Source: Diploscapter coronatus
Lineage: Eukaryota; Nematoda; Chromadorea; Rhabditida; Rhabditidae
Assembly: GCA_964036155.1 (NCBI GenBank)
Contig: OZ038422.1
Coordinates: 36,913,201 to 36,977,200 of the forward strand
Direction: 5' to 3'
Length of the DNA stretch: 64,000 bases
The notes beneath the pieces were generated by a model. That model did no database searches. It was not told the origin of the DNA and saw only the letters and a program-made list of their open reading frames with translations. The translations under genes and the position numbers were made by a program. Numbering within the stretch: position 1 is the stretch's first letter; every line of letters begins with the position of its first letter. This document shows, piece after piece, positions 36,667 through 50,500 of this stretch.

Positions 36667-37237
36667 CTAACGTCGCGGACGTGCAGCGTACCCGAGGTCG
36701 CGCAGTCTGGCACCAAATTCGATCATCTTATCGCCGTCCCTGAATATCAACACGAGGTTGAATGCCGCCATTTCGATTTGCCCGCCAGAATTGTTGATCC
36801 CCTAAAAAGAAGAAATTGAATAGGTGTGAGAAAAGATTAAAAGCGCGAGGAAATAAAAAGTAAAAGCAACTAACCATCTGGCGCATATCATAGATCGTCA
36901 TTTTGTTCCGATACTGGCCCAGAGTAACACTATATTCCTTTTGCGGTCCATGTTCGAAGTCGATGAGCGGCATGTCGTTGGCGTCGTAGATTTCGATCCC
37001 GACTGCATGAACGTCAATGGTAGCAGTGTCCGGAACTTCAAGAGTCGCGCCAGTAACTGGAAATGGCATGGTTGGAGATCTGAAAACAGTAGAATGAGTG
37101 AACGATCGAAAATACATGCGAAGTGAGCTTTGAATGAAAGGGTACAATTATGCAAATTTTGGTTTGACTTACTCATCGTTCTCAATTTTTAGTTGATTTA
37201 ATTGATCAGTCAATTCTTTTTTAATATTGGAATCCAT
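36667..37237 (-). CDS. unrecognised compact protein, 134 residues
   Basis: Three exons (37237-37173, 37079-36875, 36801-36667) join with matching phases. The N-terminal 21 residues (MDSNIKKELTDQLNQLKIEN) look like a short coiled coil. A folded domain follows with 'ATIDVHAVGIEIYDANDMP', 'FEHGPQKEYSVTLGQYRNK' and 'FNLVLIFRDGDKMIEFGAR', ending in basic YAARPRR. The pattern of alternating hydrophobic strands suggests a small beta-rich domain. No signal peptide or membrane segment is present, so it is probably cytoplasmic or nuclear. I do not recognise the family. Codon use and clean splice sites argue for a real gene. Confidence 0.7.
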
Positions 37238-37480
37238 TTTTATAGTTTGATCAAATAAATAGTTGGAATGTAGCTGCAAATAGTTGTTCTGTTGACCTCT
37301 GAAGACTGTCGAGTGCTGTGTAGGACGAGGAAGGAAAGTTGATGATGACAGAAATATTTATTAATGAGATTTGAGGGTTTATATAGTGCTCGAGGGTGAG
37401 ATATCTAGGGATAGATATGCAATTCTTGGAAATTGAGATTTACCATACATTTCATACTCTAATTCAAATAAGTAGAAAAT

Positions 37481-37553
37481 GGCCTGTGGTAAAAGACGCC
37501 CACTTTTTAGAGAGCGCACAACTTTGAAAAGTGGGTGTCTTTTACCACAGGCC
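37481..37553. repeat. 27-base inverted repeat hairpin
   Basis: GGCCTGTGGTAAAAGACGCC(CACTTTT) at 37481-37507 pairs with AAAAGTGGGTGTCTTTTACC(ACAGGCC) at 37527-37553; one position differs (a G-T pair), and the loop is 19 bases. It lies in the promoter region of the compact gene. ACGGCCTGT also occurs at 36308. Confidence 0.85.
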
Positions 37554-37776
37554 GTAGAAAATAGGTAAGGAAAGACAAAATAGACATGAATAGACACAAA
37601 ATGAGCAGCAGAAAAACTATTTTTTTTTTAAGGTTTTTGCCTATTTTAAGGCGGAAAATAGCTTTAAAAGGGATGAACCTTAAGTGATTTTTTGGGTAAA
37701 TATGGGTGCACCAGAAACGTCATATATATACTACTATGGTCGATTTTTTGGGGAAAACTCGGTCTTCCAAAAATCG

Positions 37777-39236
37777 GAAAGAAAGTGAAATAGAATTGAA
37801 CCCAGAACCAAAACGACGAATGTCTAGGATGTGGTTTAATAATCGAGGGAATGCATGGTGACAATCAATGAAGGATGACGTGCATGTGGGCAGTGGTTTG
37901 TGAGTAACACCTTCACACCTTCGATTACGATGCATTGCAATCGTCATGTTAGAGGCTCACTCTATTTCTCTATATTTTGTGATTCTTCAAGCCCATTTCG
38001 AGTTACATCATCAGAAAACATTGAAATTCTCCAACTTCTTTATTCAATTCTGAGATTGAGTCAATTGTAGAGGTTGACTGGGAGATGTGCAGAGAGGGGA
38101 TGAGTTGAGGAAGGAGATGAGTGGAGTGGAGGTGGCAGAGTGCAGTCCGTCTGTCTGTCAATCAGTCAGTCGGAGAGAGTTCAGCAGGTCTGCGCGCATG
38201 GCTGCGGCTGCCTGAACATTCTTTCTTTCATTCATTCCATTCATTCATCTTTCTTCATTTTACCTTTGCTGGATCTCCTGGATCTGGCCGATTTGGTGGA
38301 TTTGCGAGAGCTCTTCTTGTTGCTCTTTCTGGCTCTGCCCATCGACACAAATCGTCCCCTGGCGTCTCTGAGTCGAGTGGCCGTCTTCCTGCCCTTTGCC
38401 TGGTCCTTCTTCGAGCGAACAGATCCGCTTCTGCTCGAGCGACTGCCACTGCTACTTCTGCTACGGCTTCCACTGTGACTGCGGCTGCGCGACTTCCTGA
38501 ATCCATTTCTTCGTAAATTCACTTTTCACTCATTATTTTAACATTCCGTACTTGTTATATGATTTTGGATGTAGAATAGAGGAGTTTAGGAAAACTGTCA
38601 GATAGAAATGGCCATTTTTATGAATAATGAAGGTCAACTTTTGATATGACCCTTTTCGCCTAAAGAGCAATGGATTCCCTCTTCCAAAACTCACAAAGCC
38701 CTGCGCGCGGCTCTGCTGGAGCTCCTTTTGGCAGTCGTTCTTCTTCTTCTGCTTCTGCCCGAGCTCGAGCGCGTTGCAGAGCGTCTGCTGCGGCGGGAAG
38801 AGGTCGATCTGCTTCGGCTGCGACGTGCAGAGCGGGAGCGGGCGTGGCGAGTTGTGGATCTACAAGCAATGCATTAGTTCGATTGATTTTGGACTTTGTG
38901 AAGCCTTTCGAACAGAGTCAGGTTAGAAACTTTAAAATGAAGGATAGGTTGACGAGGACGGATGTCGTCATTCGAGGTTATTCATTTTGTAGTTGTCAAT
39001 CTCGAGTGACATGATTTCCGTGATTTTTTCTCAACTTCTGTTCTTCTTCTCTGCAGCTTTGCTCACTTCATGACTGGTCAGTTGCCTGGTTGGAGCCGGT
39101 CTGCTGGTCGAGTGCAGTTCAGTTAATGAGGAATCTCCTCAACCGACTGCTTATATAGAGGGAGATATCGCATTTTAGATAATTGCATGCTAAATTTTCT
39201 CATAATTATAAGAATGCATTCAAATTTCTTATGCAT
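37777..39236. repeat. segmental duplication, unit 2 (partner 17762-19226)
   Basis: It begins abruptly at AAAGAAAGTGAAATAG and carries only the upstream part of the F-box gene, so the F-box coding region is missing here and lies instead at 31.9-35.1 kb. It ends soon after the basic-protein TATA box. Confidence 0.85.
38241..39071 (-). CDS. Arg/Ser/Lys-rich basic protein, copy 2
   Basis: Same three-exon structure as copy 1: ATGAA (39071-39067), 38859-38695, 38496-38241, 141 residues. Exon 2 differs by about one residue. In exon 3 'SSRRSRSPHSKKDQ' becomes 'SSRSGSVRSKKDQ' by loss of one codon plus substitutions, and 'FVKMGGARKS' becomes 'FVSMGRARKS'. The reading frame, five-base first exon, splice sites and TATA box (39150-39157) are all kept, which supports a functional pair. 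A role in packing sperm DNA is inferred from composition, as for copy 1. Confidence 0.72.
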
Positions 39237-40030
39237 CACAGAAAGAAACTCTTTGAAGACCAGTGAATAACATTTTGAAAACGATTTATTATCACACCAA
39301 GAACGATAAAACAGGATATGGTAATGCTGAAATTGGCTAAAACAGATGAAATAAATCCGATGATGAAACAGATGATCAAATGATAAGATAAAATGAAGCT
39401 AATTTACTTATGACTGGCAAAGTGATCCTACGGAAGATTTGTCTGAATAGTAGAAAAGTAAAGAGAATACAGCTGAATTGGATATCGCAAGAAATTAACT
39501 CGTACAGTGGATTCATTCATGGAGTTCTATGGGTAAAGGATTAAAACTAGAGAGTTGAAAGCTTATGGCTCAGGCTTAGGTCACTTAGGTTATCGACAAT
39601 CAAAGGAAACAAGGCATCTTTTCTTACAAAATCCTTCAAAAACCCTAAGTCTATCTACTGGATGTTTCATAATAGCAAATTTTGGATGAGTTGGAGAAAT
39701 TGTAGGTGAAATTATTGAGATCTCATATCTCATTTTCTTCCCGAAAACTACCTACAATCTATCACAACTCAGGAATAAATTAATGGGCAGAAGATTCGAC
39801 TATTTTTCGCGATGTATACAAGTAATGGAGATGACATTATGCAAGTTTTTCAGGAATTTTTATCTTCATCAAGTTATGTATCAGACAAATCTCCTTTTTC
39901 AGTTCCGTGCACAATTAACTTTAGAAAGGTTTCAAAAGTGATAACAAGTTTGCCGTGCAAGGACCGAAGCTGATGTTTCATGAAATTCGTTATTTGATCA
40001 TTCATAAAATGGAAGATAATGAAATTGTGA
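39237..40030. other. intergenic, nothing recognised
   Basis: This is an AT-rich stretch between the basic-protein promoter and the sec-31 3' end. A loose inverted pair AATTGTAGGTGAAA / TACCTACAATCT (about 39697-39758) is the only structure noted. Confidence 0.4.
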
Positions 40031-43000
40031 TTATCTTGCACCGAAGACCTGCATTCCGACTGAACAGCAGCTCTTCAAGGCGGGCAGAAAAGAGGAGACC
40101 TCGACGAAGTCCCCACCAACCCGAACCATCTGCCCAGTGATCATCTGCGCCGCACGGAACTCACCTCGAGTCAGCAGATCCGCAAACTGATACAGGAATT
40201 GACGCGTTTGCAGAGATAGCTGAAAGATGTAAGTCAAAATTGAATAACTCTTGGTATTGCTATTTGTTTAGAACGATTCATTGAGAAGAAATAGGCAAAA
40301 TTCGTATACCTTTCCAGCAGCCAGTCGAGGCGACAACTCAGTTGCAATGCGACGCTGGATGTCGCCGACCTTAGTCAGAGTTGCCTGAAAATTGAACATT
40401 TCTCGATTGCCTGTGTTGAATAGATTGAATATAATTTGAAAATCTTTCTGTCTCTGTAAAAATGAAGAATGTCAAAATTTCGAGGAAGGACAAATGATGA
40501 TCTGAATAAAAACGAGAGAAAATTTCAATTATCGAAGACAAGTGGTTTCGAAGAATTCCGTAATGTCGATGTAGGTTGTGTTCAGGAAAAAAAACGTTGG
40601 TTTCGATTCCGATATTTCAGGTTTTGTCTTTCAAATTTCAACTTCGGTCAGTCACTATCTGATTATGAAATGGGGATCAGATGATTTAAAAATGTCTGTC
40701 AAATGACTCCAATTTCAAGATTCCTTACTGGCTGTGGATTAGCTGCCTGAATCGCTGCTAGAACTTCGTTGAGTTTGTCGATGATTGGCTGGTCCTCTGC
40801 TGACAATTGCACCTGGAACGAGAGGAGTTTTGAGTAAATAATTGACCTTGTTTGAAAAGTGCATGCGTCATATATTCACAGCCTAGTAACCTTTAATTTT
40901 TAGAAAATTCGAGGGAAAACGGGAGGTGAGTTATTTCTTTCCTTCGCGTACTGTTAAGGATGTACGTTAGACGCATTCAAAGAATAAGGCTTGCAAATTC
41001 CTTCATTTGGGAGGTTATATCTAGTTTTCCCTCTCTATCAACACTTTCGCGGATGAAAAGTATGAACCTTCCAAGAAGGCAGCAAAACGCATAACATACT
41101 TGAGGAATAGCAACAGCAGCAAGAGGCGCGGGACTAAGACTGGCAGTAGATGCAGCGTCGAATGCTGAAGGGGATGGTTGAACCGAGCTGGGGACTGCCA
41201 CTGTGGGTTGTTGATTGTAGAAATTGCTGGATGCAATGCCTGGATGCTGATACGAGGGCTGCTGTGGCTGCATGCTGCCCGGGTTCCATTGAATCTGAAA
41301 ATGTCACCTACTTCGCAGGTTCGATAAAATTATGAATTTTGCGAAATTTCAAATGATACCACATTTTCAGAGGAAAAGTTGGGGGTTGAGAGTGATTTGT
41401 ACGAAAATATACGAGGAAAGCCCCAACAATTTAAAAAAAAAAAAAAAAAATCACTCCCTTTGTGGTACAAATCGCTTCCAATCCGAAAAAAAAAGTTTAG
41501 CTAAAATTAAATCAAATGCTTTTTCTTTCTGTCAAGAATCATCAGATAAGTGTTGAAGGGAAAAACTCCTCCTACCTGCATGACATTAGTCGGTTTCGGA
41601 GAATCAGTCTTTCTCTGGACGGGAGGGGGATCGTTCCATCCCGATGTCGAGTTCCTCGTTGGTGGAGGAGCTGTGTTGAGAGGAGGCTGAGATGGGAGGG
41701 CAGGAGAGGGCTGCTGAAAATGATGTAAAAATGGATCATGTTCATTTTGTGTTATCGCTGCCCTCAAGTTACTCCTCTTATCCTTTTGTAGTTTTCACCT
41801 CCTTTTCTGGAGTACAGTATGGAGAAGAGAAAAGAGTAAGAACAACAAAAGGGTAAAGGTAACATGAGCCTAACTAGTGCAAGAGGTAGTAATTACGACG
41901 AGTGTGTTAGCATGATGATCCTATATCTAACTCATATATATATATAGAGATAATAGAGAGTACAGCGAAAAAAATGCAAACTCACCATGTATCCATTAGC
42001 AGAAGGCGGGGGCATTGATGCAAATTGTTGATTCATTGCAGAGAACTGCTGATTGTGAGAGAGAGGTGGAGGCTGAACTTGATTGACTGAAGGAGTCATT
42101 GGGGCGGAGGGCATTTGACCATAGGCAGGTTGCATTGGAGGGGGAGGAACGCCGTAATTCGACACTGGCTGCTGCTGAAACCATTTTTAACCCTTGTGAA
42201 TTTATTTAGAAGAGAAGTCAGATCTATCTCTTTTGAAGTCAGGCAATGTTGGTAGCGGCTAAAATGGCCCCATCTATGCCGAAAGTCGTTCCACTTGCAA
42301 TTGTAAGCTTTAAAGACGATATGGTACGACGCGCTAAGATCAAGGATGGATCACTTTGGGCGCTGTCGTCAATTTTTTTTTTAAAGATAAAAGAAAAATA
42401 TTTCTAAGAGAAGTAGGGCGATAAGAAATCGAAGTTGCCCACGTCTTTCATTTCATCATTCGCAAAAGTGACTGATTTGAATCCAACCTGATATTGACTG
42501 GGATTAGGATAGCCGCCCTGTGGAGGCATTCCGAATGCAGACCGACTGTTTGCAGACGCAGTTGCGGGAGGAGTGAACGGCTCGGAGCGGCCATAGGAAA
42601 TTGAGCCTCTCGGTCCTCCACTAGCTCCCATATTTGTCTGGCGATAGCGAGACTGAAATTGCAATCAGATAGATGAAAAAAACTATAGGTAGAAGTTATT
42701 TTTATACAGGATAAAACTCGAGAAGAAAATTCCGAAAATAGTGTTGCACTATCACGACGAAGTTGTTGTCTCTTATGAACAGATTTTCTCATAAATGGAG
42801 ACGAACGTACGAACTCACATCGGATTTGAGTGCAGCGATGAGATTGGCCCGCTCGACGGGGAGTGCGGGCAGCGTGGGAGGTTTGCATTTCGTACCCTCG
42901 AAGCCACCCAAAGCCTCGTAAATTGCATAGCGGAAAGCGCCGAATTCCTGCAAAATCACATTTTTGATGATATCAGTTTTGATTGCTAAACTGTGTCTAA

Positions 43001-44530
43001 GAGTACTTTTTTCTTCCAAGTGTGAATAGAATCCTACCAAAATTGGAAGTGAGTACACTACTCTTCTGGAGCGACATTCCTCGTTCAGTCTTAGAATAAA
43101 AGTGCTCGTAGTCACTTTACACATAGAAAGTCGAAGTTCTTTTCGTGAAAAGTCAAACCAATCACATCCCCTCACCTCATCTTCAGTGTCGACTCCTCGC
43201 ATCAACCGAAATGCAACTTCCAATTCTCCACTTGCGACGATTTGCTGAGCGTATTCATACAGAACCTGAAAATGAAGAGAATAGAGAATGAGATTGAAAG
43301 AATTACTGATTTACCTTCGGATAGACACGATTTCCCTTGGAAATTCCCCTGGAATGGTTGAGAGCGACACGAAGTGCGACGGCCTGCAGAATGCGAATGT
43401 CCAACTTGAGAGACTGATTGGCCTCCAGAAGGAGGTCTACATCTCCACACATTATGGCTGGGAACGTAGCTATCAGGCCTACTGTAAAATAGGGCATATC
43501 AACATTTTGGTTCCGATATAAAACGTTTACGTGGCGTGCTTGAAAATTGTGTGAGAAATTTTCAACCCCGTTTTATCAATGAAAGAGAAAAGCTACTACT
43601 GTGCGTACCATTTTGTGCAATCCATTCCTTAGCCAATGCCTGTGATCCCTTTCCGACGTTGTGATGTCGAGACAGCAGAAGGGCGAGTTTCCTCTTCCAT
43701 TCGCGATTTGGACAGGAACTCAGCAGCTGAAACTTGCACTGGATAAATCCAAGTTTTTAACATTATTAGTTTTTGAAACTCACATTTTTGACGCCTTCGC
43801 TGCTATCTGCATAGGCAATGATTCGGGAAGAGACTGTTAGATTCTCTGAAGCATTGACAGTAAATGAGTGAAGAAAAGATGGACGAGAGTACCATTCAAA
43901 TATGCCTGCAGAACCTGTTTGAAGAGTTTCGGTCGATGAGAAGCGTAGACAAGGGCAGAGGCGTAGTCTTTTCTGAAGTTTGAATTTGTTAAAAATAAAT
44001 TTCTTTATTGCATTGACTTACTTCTCCAACAATCCAGCAATCAGCGAGTCGTCATCATTCGCGATGAGTTGGTCGACAATTTTCCAGGATTCCACATCTG
44101 CAAACCACATAATATTAGAGGATCTAAATAGCGCTCATGTTGCCTCACAATAAAGCTTAATAATTCAAGAAGGCAAAGATAGAAGGTGAAAAGAACGAGA
44201 AAGTGAATAAAATAGCATTAAGCATAGATGATGAACGGTAGACCACGTGTCAGCCTTTGAAAGACGAAATGCAAAATGATAAAATTCTTAAATTTGGCGA
44301 AATGATAAATTGACAAAATAACAACGTAAGATCAAAGGAGGAAAAATGTGTGAGGAAGGGAAGCATTCTGCCATTTTGTCATTTCGCTAAAATCAAGAAA
44401 CCACTTTATCATTCCATCTTTTCCAAACTGTCAAATCGCGTTGCTTTCGACTGTGAATAAGAATGAGCCAGTGAATGGAAGAAGGTTTACCCAGGTGATT
44501 CCAGTCGATGGGCGGCTGGTTGGAGAACAC

Positions 44531-44578
<48 letters not shown>

Positions 44579-47500
44579 CCTAGCCTTATTATTCCCACTG
44601 GGTGGGGTCGGCTACCCTCAAGCTCGTAATGAAGCTCAGCCTTCTTATTGGGACAGTCGGCCTATCCTAGCCACACAGGACTAGTGGCCCGTCCCGAGGA
44701 CAGACTGTTGTTGTGTACAACAGCCGAGGGATTTAGGCTAATTTTTCGTGGTTTGATCCACTACCAACATTTCTTAACCCCCTTGGTTTGGGTGAGGGCG
44801 GGGGCCGAACTTGAGACCCTAGGCTGCAGGCAGTAACACACAACCACTGCGCTACGCCGCCCCTGGTTGGAGAACACGTCTTCGAATGAATCGGAACAGG
44901 TCGAAGAGGAAGAACTCGTTCGAGCTACCTGGAACGGGAATATTTTGATTATTGTTTTGAAAATTTATTTGAATGATGATCAGTTTTAGATTGTTAGGAG
45001 ACAATCTTGATTTCATTGTACCTGCTAGAAACATTAGAAACAAGAGGTAGAAGAATCAACCATTACTTTCAAATGAAAAATATGCAGGTTTTCATTGCAA
45101 ATGAATGAAGGAAGAAAAACTTACAGTAGAAGGATGTGTTGGATGACTGGGGAGAGATGCATTTTGTCTGTTGATTGCTTCTGCAGTCAACACAGAATTG
45201 GAGTTGGCTGCGTCAGAGGAGTCGAGATTTTCAGAAGGACGATGAGAATCTGCAAAGAATGTTGGAATGAGGTAAGAGAATATCAGAGAAAGACGCTTAC
45301 AACATCCAAGAAGCTGAATGAATTCGGAATAATCGGGTAAGTTGTCGATATCCTTTCGCAGAGACAGAAATCTCCAGATCAACTGCTCTTCTTCACTGCC
45401 TGCCTCCATTGATCTGCAAGATTTTCTCGATAGAAATAATGAGGTTCAGAACGAGACAAACCGATTGTTGCAGTATTCAGTGAGAACCTGCGAGTCGCAG
45501 GCTTCGATCATCTCCTTCATCGGCTGACAGAAATTCGGATCACCGGGAATCTGAAATTGAGCATAACGGAATGTTGAAAGATGAAACGCTTATGAATTTT
45601 TTTTTAAAATAAAATCTTTAGCAAACTTATGCACTCCATAACTTTGAAGATAAAAATTAGCTAAATTTTCTCGCTTATCATGCCTGATGCGATAGAAAAA
45701 GTCGTCCTTCTTCAATAACATTTTTCGCAGATGAATTGCCTACCTTTTTCAATTCGACATTGTACGTCCATGACTGTGTGGAATCGTCCCATTTCTTGTA
45801 GTAAACAGCCATCTTCCCGCCGATTGCAAACGAAGCTCCGACAGGCGCCGCTCCCACCCACGCAGGTACCACATTCAACTGCACAGGGTGACTTGAAGTC
45901 GACTGAAAAGATGCAATATGTGGAACGTTTTAGAGGGAATTTGCAAATCGCATCACATAAAAATGGGTGAAATAGTGTAGAGAATGTTAGGATACGATCT
46001 TTTTTCACATTATTCTTCTATGTCTTTGTGTCACGATTTACTCCGGTTTACGTATTCTCATTAAGAAAATCAAACCTCTTCTGCAGAAGAAGCGATGGGC
46101 TCGATAGAGCTGATCTGAATGGGGTGCTGGAAGTACTGGATGGCCAGCAGGTCGGGCTTAGCTCGATTCCACGAAATCGATCGGATCCAATCACCCTCAA
46201 AAAGAATTATTTAATGAATAAAACCTGTCGTCTTCAGCTTTTTCTAGGAAATATCTGATTCATTCACTCTAAATGCAATGATGTGCTCGAATTTTTAGGT
46301 GATGCAATAATGACAAGTAACACGATTCCTGCTTTATTTGCTGCATTTTCAATGAATGAATCTAGCATATTCCAAAGCTTAAGCTAATACACAGTTAAAC
46401 AGGTCAAACTTCACATAATTAGAAACGTTTCTAACAAGAACTCTGCAGTTTGTCGAAATTGAAACTTTACAATAAATCTGAAGATCTTCTAATTCTTATA
46501 AAGCTCAACTGCTGATACATTTTCATCTCTTCCTAAACTCACTTTCCTTGTTTTCTTGCAGTTTGAACTGTTTACAACTTTGATAAAGGATATTTCTCGA
46601 GGATTTTCAATATTTTAACTCGAAGATCACCTTCTTCATTCTACTACTGAAAGATGATTTTAAAAAATGTTCAGTTCTTTTTAATTTTATTTGTAAGTTC
46701 GTTAAGTTTCTGTACCTGTTCGCATCCAACAGCCCCGATAATCTCAGTCGTGTCAGGATTCGAGATGATCATTTGTCCATCGTGGGAAGCCGTCAGCAGC
46801 ATTCGGGGATCCGCATCGTGCCTAAAATAGCATTGTTTTTGCTATTCTTGAAAATGAATATTATTTTAAGAAAAGTTAAATCTCTTAGGGTAAAGGTATA
46901 CACTTTTCTAAATTTAAACTTTACAATTTATGTTTAATTTCTGCAAATTTAATTCAGGCTACACACAGAGCAATGAAATATCTAAATCAGACTGGTACGA
47001 TTTTCAGCAACATTCTAAGTTCGACATCAAATTCGTCAGAACATGAGTTTCAATAATTACAACTGCATGCTTTCTTTCCTTCTTCAGTTTATGTGCATAC
47101 ACACTTCTTGTTTTAGGCAGTCCAGCCCCGTTAATTATGACAGCTGATATTTAGCAACGCCCAAATGCCTAGAAAATTATATGCCTCTGCGCTGTTATTT
47201 CATGCCTTTCTCACATTCACTAAGTAGATCAAGTTTTTGAAGAGTTTTCTTATCCTCATTCAGACATAGTGAATCTTCTATTACTCTGGACGCACTATTG
47301 AAAGCACTGTATTCAAGAAAATCATCCTAACTTTCAAATGTTCACATGGCGGAACAGGAAACAATCGACTATGAAGAGCTCTACGCGAATTTCAGCAATT
47401 CTCAGGACTTTAGCGTAAGGTGTTTATGAAAAAAGATATCACAGTCGAACCTTTACACCTCAAATAGTAAATTACGATAATTGATCCTTTTTTCAATGCT

Positions 47501-50500
47501 CTCTTATAACTAGTTTCAAAACTTATCATACATACATCTTACACCCTTAATAAACTTCATACGGTTAACTAGATGATAGAAACCATACATGTTCGAGTAA
47601 ATGTTAGGAAAAAAGCCTCATGAAATTTCAGAATTTCGACATTCTAGTCACCGACTACTATCTTCCGCAAGTACATATCTACTTTCCGGTGCATGCGATC
47701 ACTCTCGGGTTCATGCTATTCATGCTGTGGAGTTTGGCGACAAACCCATATCTCCATTCACGACCAAAAAACCTATTTCTCATTAGCTGTTTCTTTTTCA
47801 CAATAGGCGCTGGATACAATATTTCGTTTGATATAGGATATCTCTACTTGAGAGGGAAGACGGTAAAAATCATTAATACCTAAGAAAGAATTTGCTATAA
47901 TAAATTTGCAGCTGAGCGTCCAATCATGTAGCATTGCAACTAGATTAATGAGAAATCCGCTTTCGGTGACTGGAATAGTTGATGCAGTTGATAGATATAT
48001 TGCGATATTCGGAAGGAAGCCACTCAGGATTAGATGGTAACTTCGATATAGTGTTCAGAATTTTCATCTCTATTTCAAGCCATGAAAATATCCAGAAAAA
48101 AAAAACTTAGTGGTGGTCAAAAATTTGAACAATTTATTATTGTGATTATGGACTAGTTTGTCTACTTATTGTGAACCAATTTTAATGAAACTTGGCAATA
48201 GTTCGTAATTCAATGAAATGATCATGTGTGAAAAATGTTGTTCAAATTGATCCACGATCACTGGATCTACCAGATTGCATTCATGATCATAATTGTTTCA
48301 AACTTTCGACCGTCACTGTATTTCGAGTGAACTAGATAAAACTGGGGATGTAATTTGAAAAGATGATTTTAGGATTTTTCTTTTCTACTGCCTGTTTCCA
48401 CTGATTGGAATATGCGGCTCAATCTACGATGTCTTCATATCGACTAACTGGATCACCAGTGACATGATCTGTCTGATCACCAGAAGCAGTGCAACTTTGC
48501 AAGACATCCTTCTCGTCATTCAATGGTTTCAGAAACGATCTTTTCTCGAAAGCAAAGACTTTTGCAGGATTACAATTCTCACAGCGATGGTATTTTATCT
48601 GGTCATCTACAGAAAACTAGCGAAACATACGAAAATGTTGAAGCTGCTTAATCCTGATCTCATGGTAAAATTAATTAAGTTACTACTTTGAGATGAAAAA
48701 TCAAGGTGGATAATAAGTTAATTAGATTTTCGAGATTAAACTTATTGAACTTGCATTTCATCAAGTTTGTGAAATCAAAATTTGCAAATTATACTTCCGT
48801 CCCTAACAATATGGAGTTTAATTTAGAGTAGTTGGAAATAAGCAATATTTTTAGACTCAAGAACGATACTACAGAGACAAGCAAGTCGTCAAGCTGTTTT
48901 TCTTCAGCTGCAGCCTACCCATTTTCCTAGTTCTTCCAAACATGTTGGTTCATGCGGTAAATGACTTGTTTGGAATAAGGCATAGGGTAAACTTCACACT
49001 CCAATATCAAGATTACAAAAAAGACATCTTTAGATGGTAACGCTGCTAAGTTGGGTGCTACTCGATTTAGCAATACCGTTCATATGGTGAGGAGGAAATG
49101 AGAAAATGAAATGAATTGAATCGTTTTAGGGTGGTGTACCTAGTCTTCGTACCATCCATCAAAAACAGGGCCCGCGACCTATGCAACTGCGCTCCTCAAG
49201 TCACGAATGTTTCAGCCTTCACTACGCCGGCTCAATCCTCAACAGCTATTTGAACTTCCCTTCGTTCCACTGCGAAGCCTAGCACGAACGTCATAAAGTC
49301 ATAACGTCATAAACATAAACTCATTAAACTCTGCCTCTGGGCCTCGAATAAAGACTAGCCCGATTCATATTCGCATTTGCTTACAATACACACACAATTT
49401 ATTCATATCCAACTAATAATTATGGCAGGTGATATTTAGAAAACAGCGAAATGTTTAAAATTGCATGCCTCGCTTCGTTTTTTCCTATTCGCAGGATTAA
49501 TCAGCAATTTTTATAGGAAATTCTCATTTGCTCTAACTGATTTTCCTATTTCCTCCACCATTTACTCATTTCTAAAAGTCTGTATTCACAAGAATCGACA
49601 TTAACTTTCAGTTCCAGTTGAAATGGCGGAGAATGACATAGATTTGGACAAGCTTTATGAGAATTTTTCGGAAAGCGGGAAACATTTTGACGTAAGTAGT
49701 TCAGAAATAGATGAATGCCTAATTTATCTGGGAAGTCTTCAAATCATTTCATCTTCCATTGTCACGATTCTATGACAATTTCATTTGTCATCAGATAGAG
49801 AGAAGATCTTGGAATCGTTGAATACAAGAACGGCTCAATTTCACATTATGCTTCAGCTCTATTCCGTTAGCTCTAATTTAAAATTGAAAGTGATTTGAAG
49901 TTGTATTTGTAAAAATGTTCTGGGGGGAGTTGAAGAAGCAATTTGGCGATTATTAATTTGCAAATTTATCATAAGATATTGGGTAAAATGAAAGATGTGC
50001 AAATAGTAGTTAGAGTATGAAAAAAAGAAAACAAAATAGTGTTTCAAGTAATTTGGATAGGAAATTAAAAAAAAACTTTTATGACAAAAATGATAAAATT
50101 ACTTGAAATACCTGTTATCTTGGATTTTAGAATTTTACAATTCTGGTACTCGATAATTACCTATCCGATGTTCACGTCTACCTGCCTATTCACGCTCTAA
50201 CCCTCGTCTTCATGCTATTCATGTTATGGAGTATAGCAACAAATTCATATCTCCATTCACGACCAAGAGGTCTATTTTTACTCAACTGCTTCTTCTTCAC
50301 ATTATGCGCTGGATATAATATTACGTTTGACGTCGGATATCTCTATTTGAGAGGGAAGACGGTAGGAATAATGAGATTTTCTTATCATTTTATCCGAGAA
50401 TTTTGTAGCTGACTGTACAAACGTGCAGCACTATCACTCGATTCATAACGAATCCTCTATCAGTGACAGGAATTGTAGATGCAGTCGACAGATATTTCGC

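Noticed and set aside
44801..44862. tRNA gene
   Set aside because: A- and B-box-like words are present, but no cloverleaf or anticodon stem is apparent, and a long poly(A) tail with target duplications shows a SINE.
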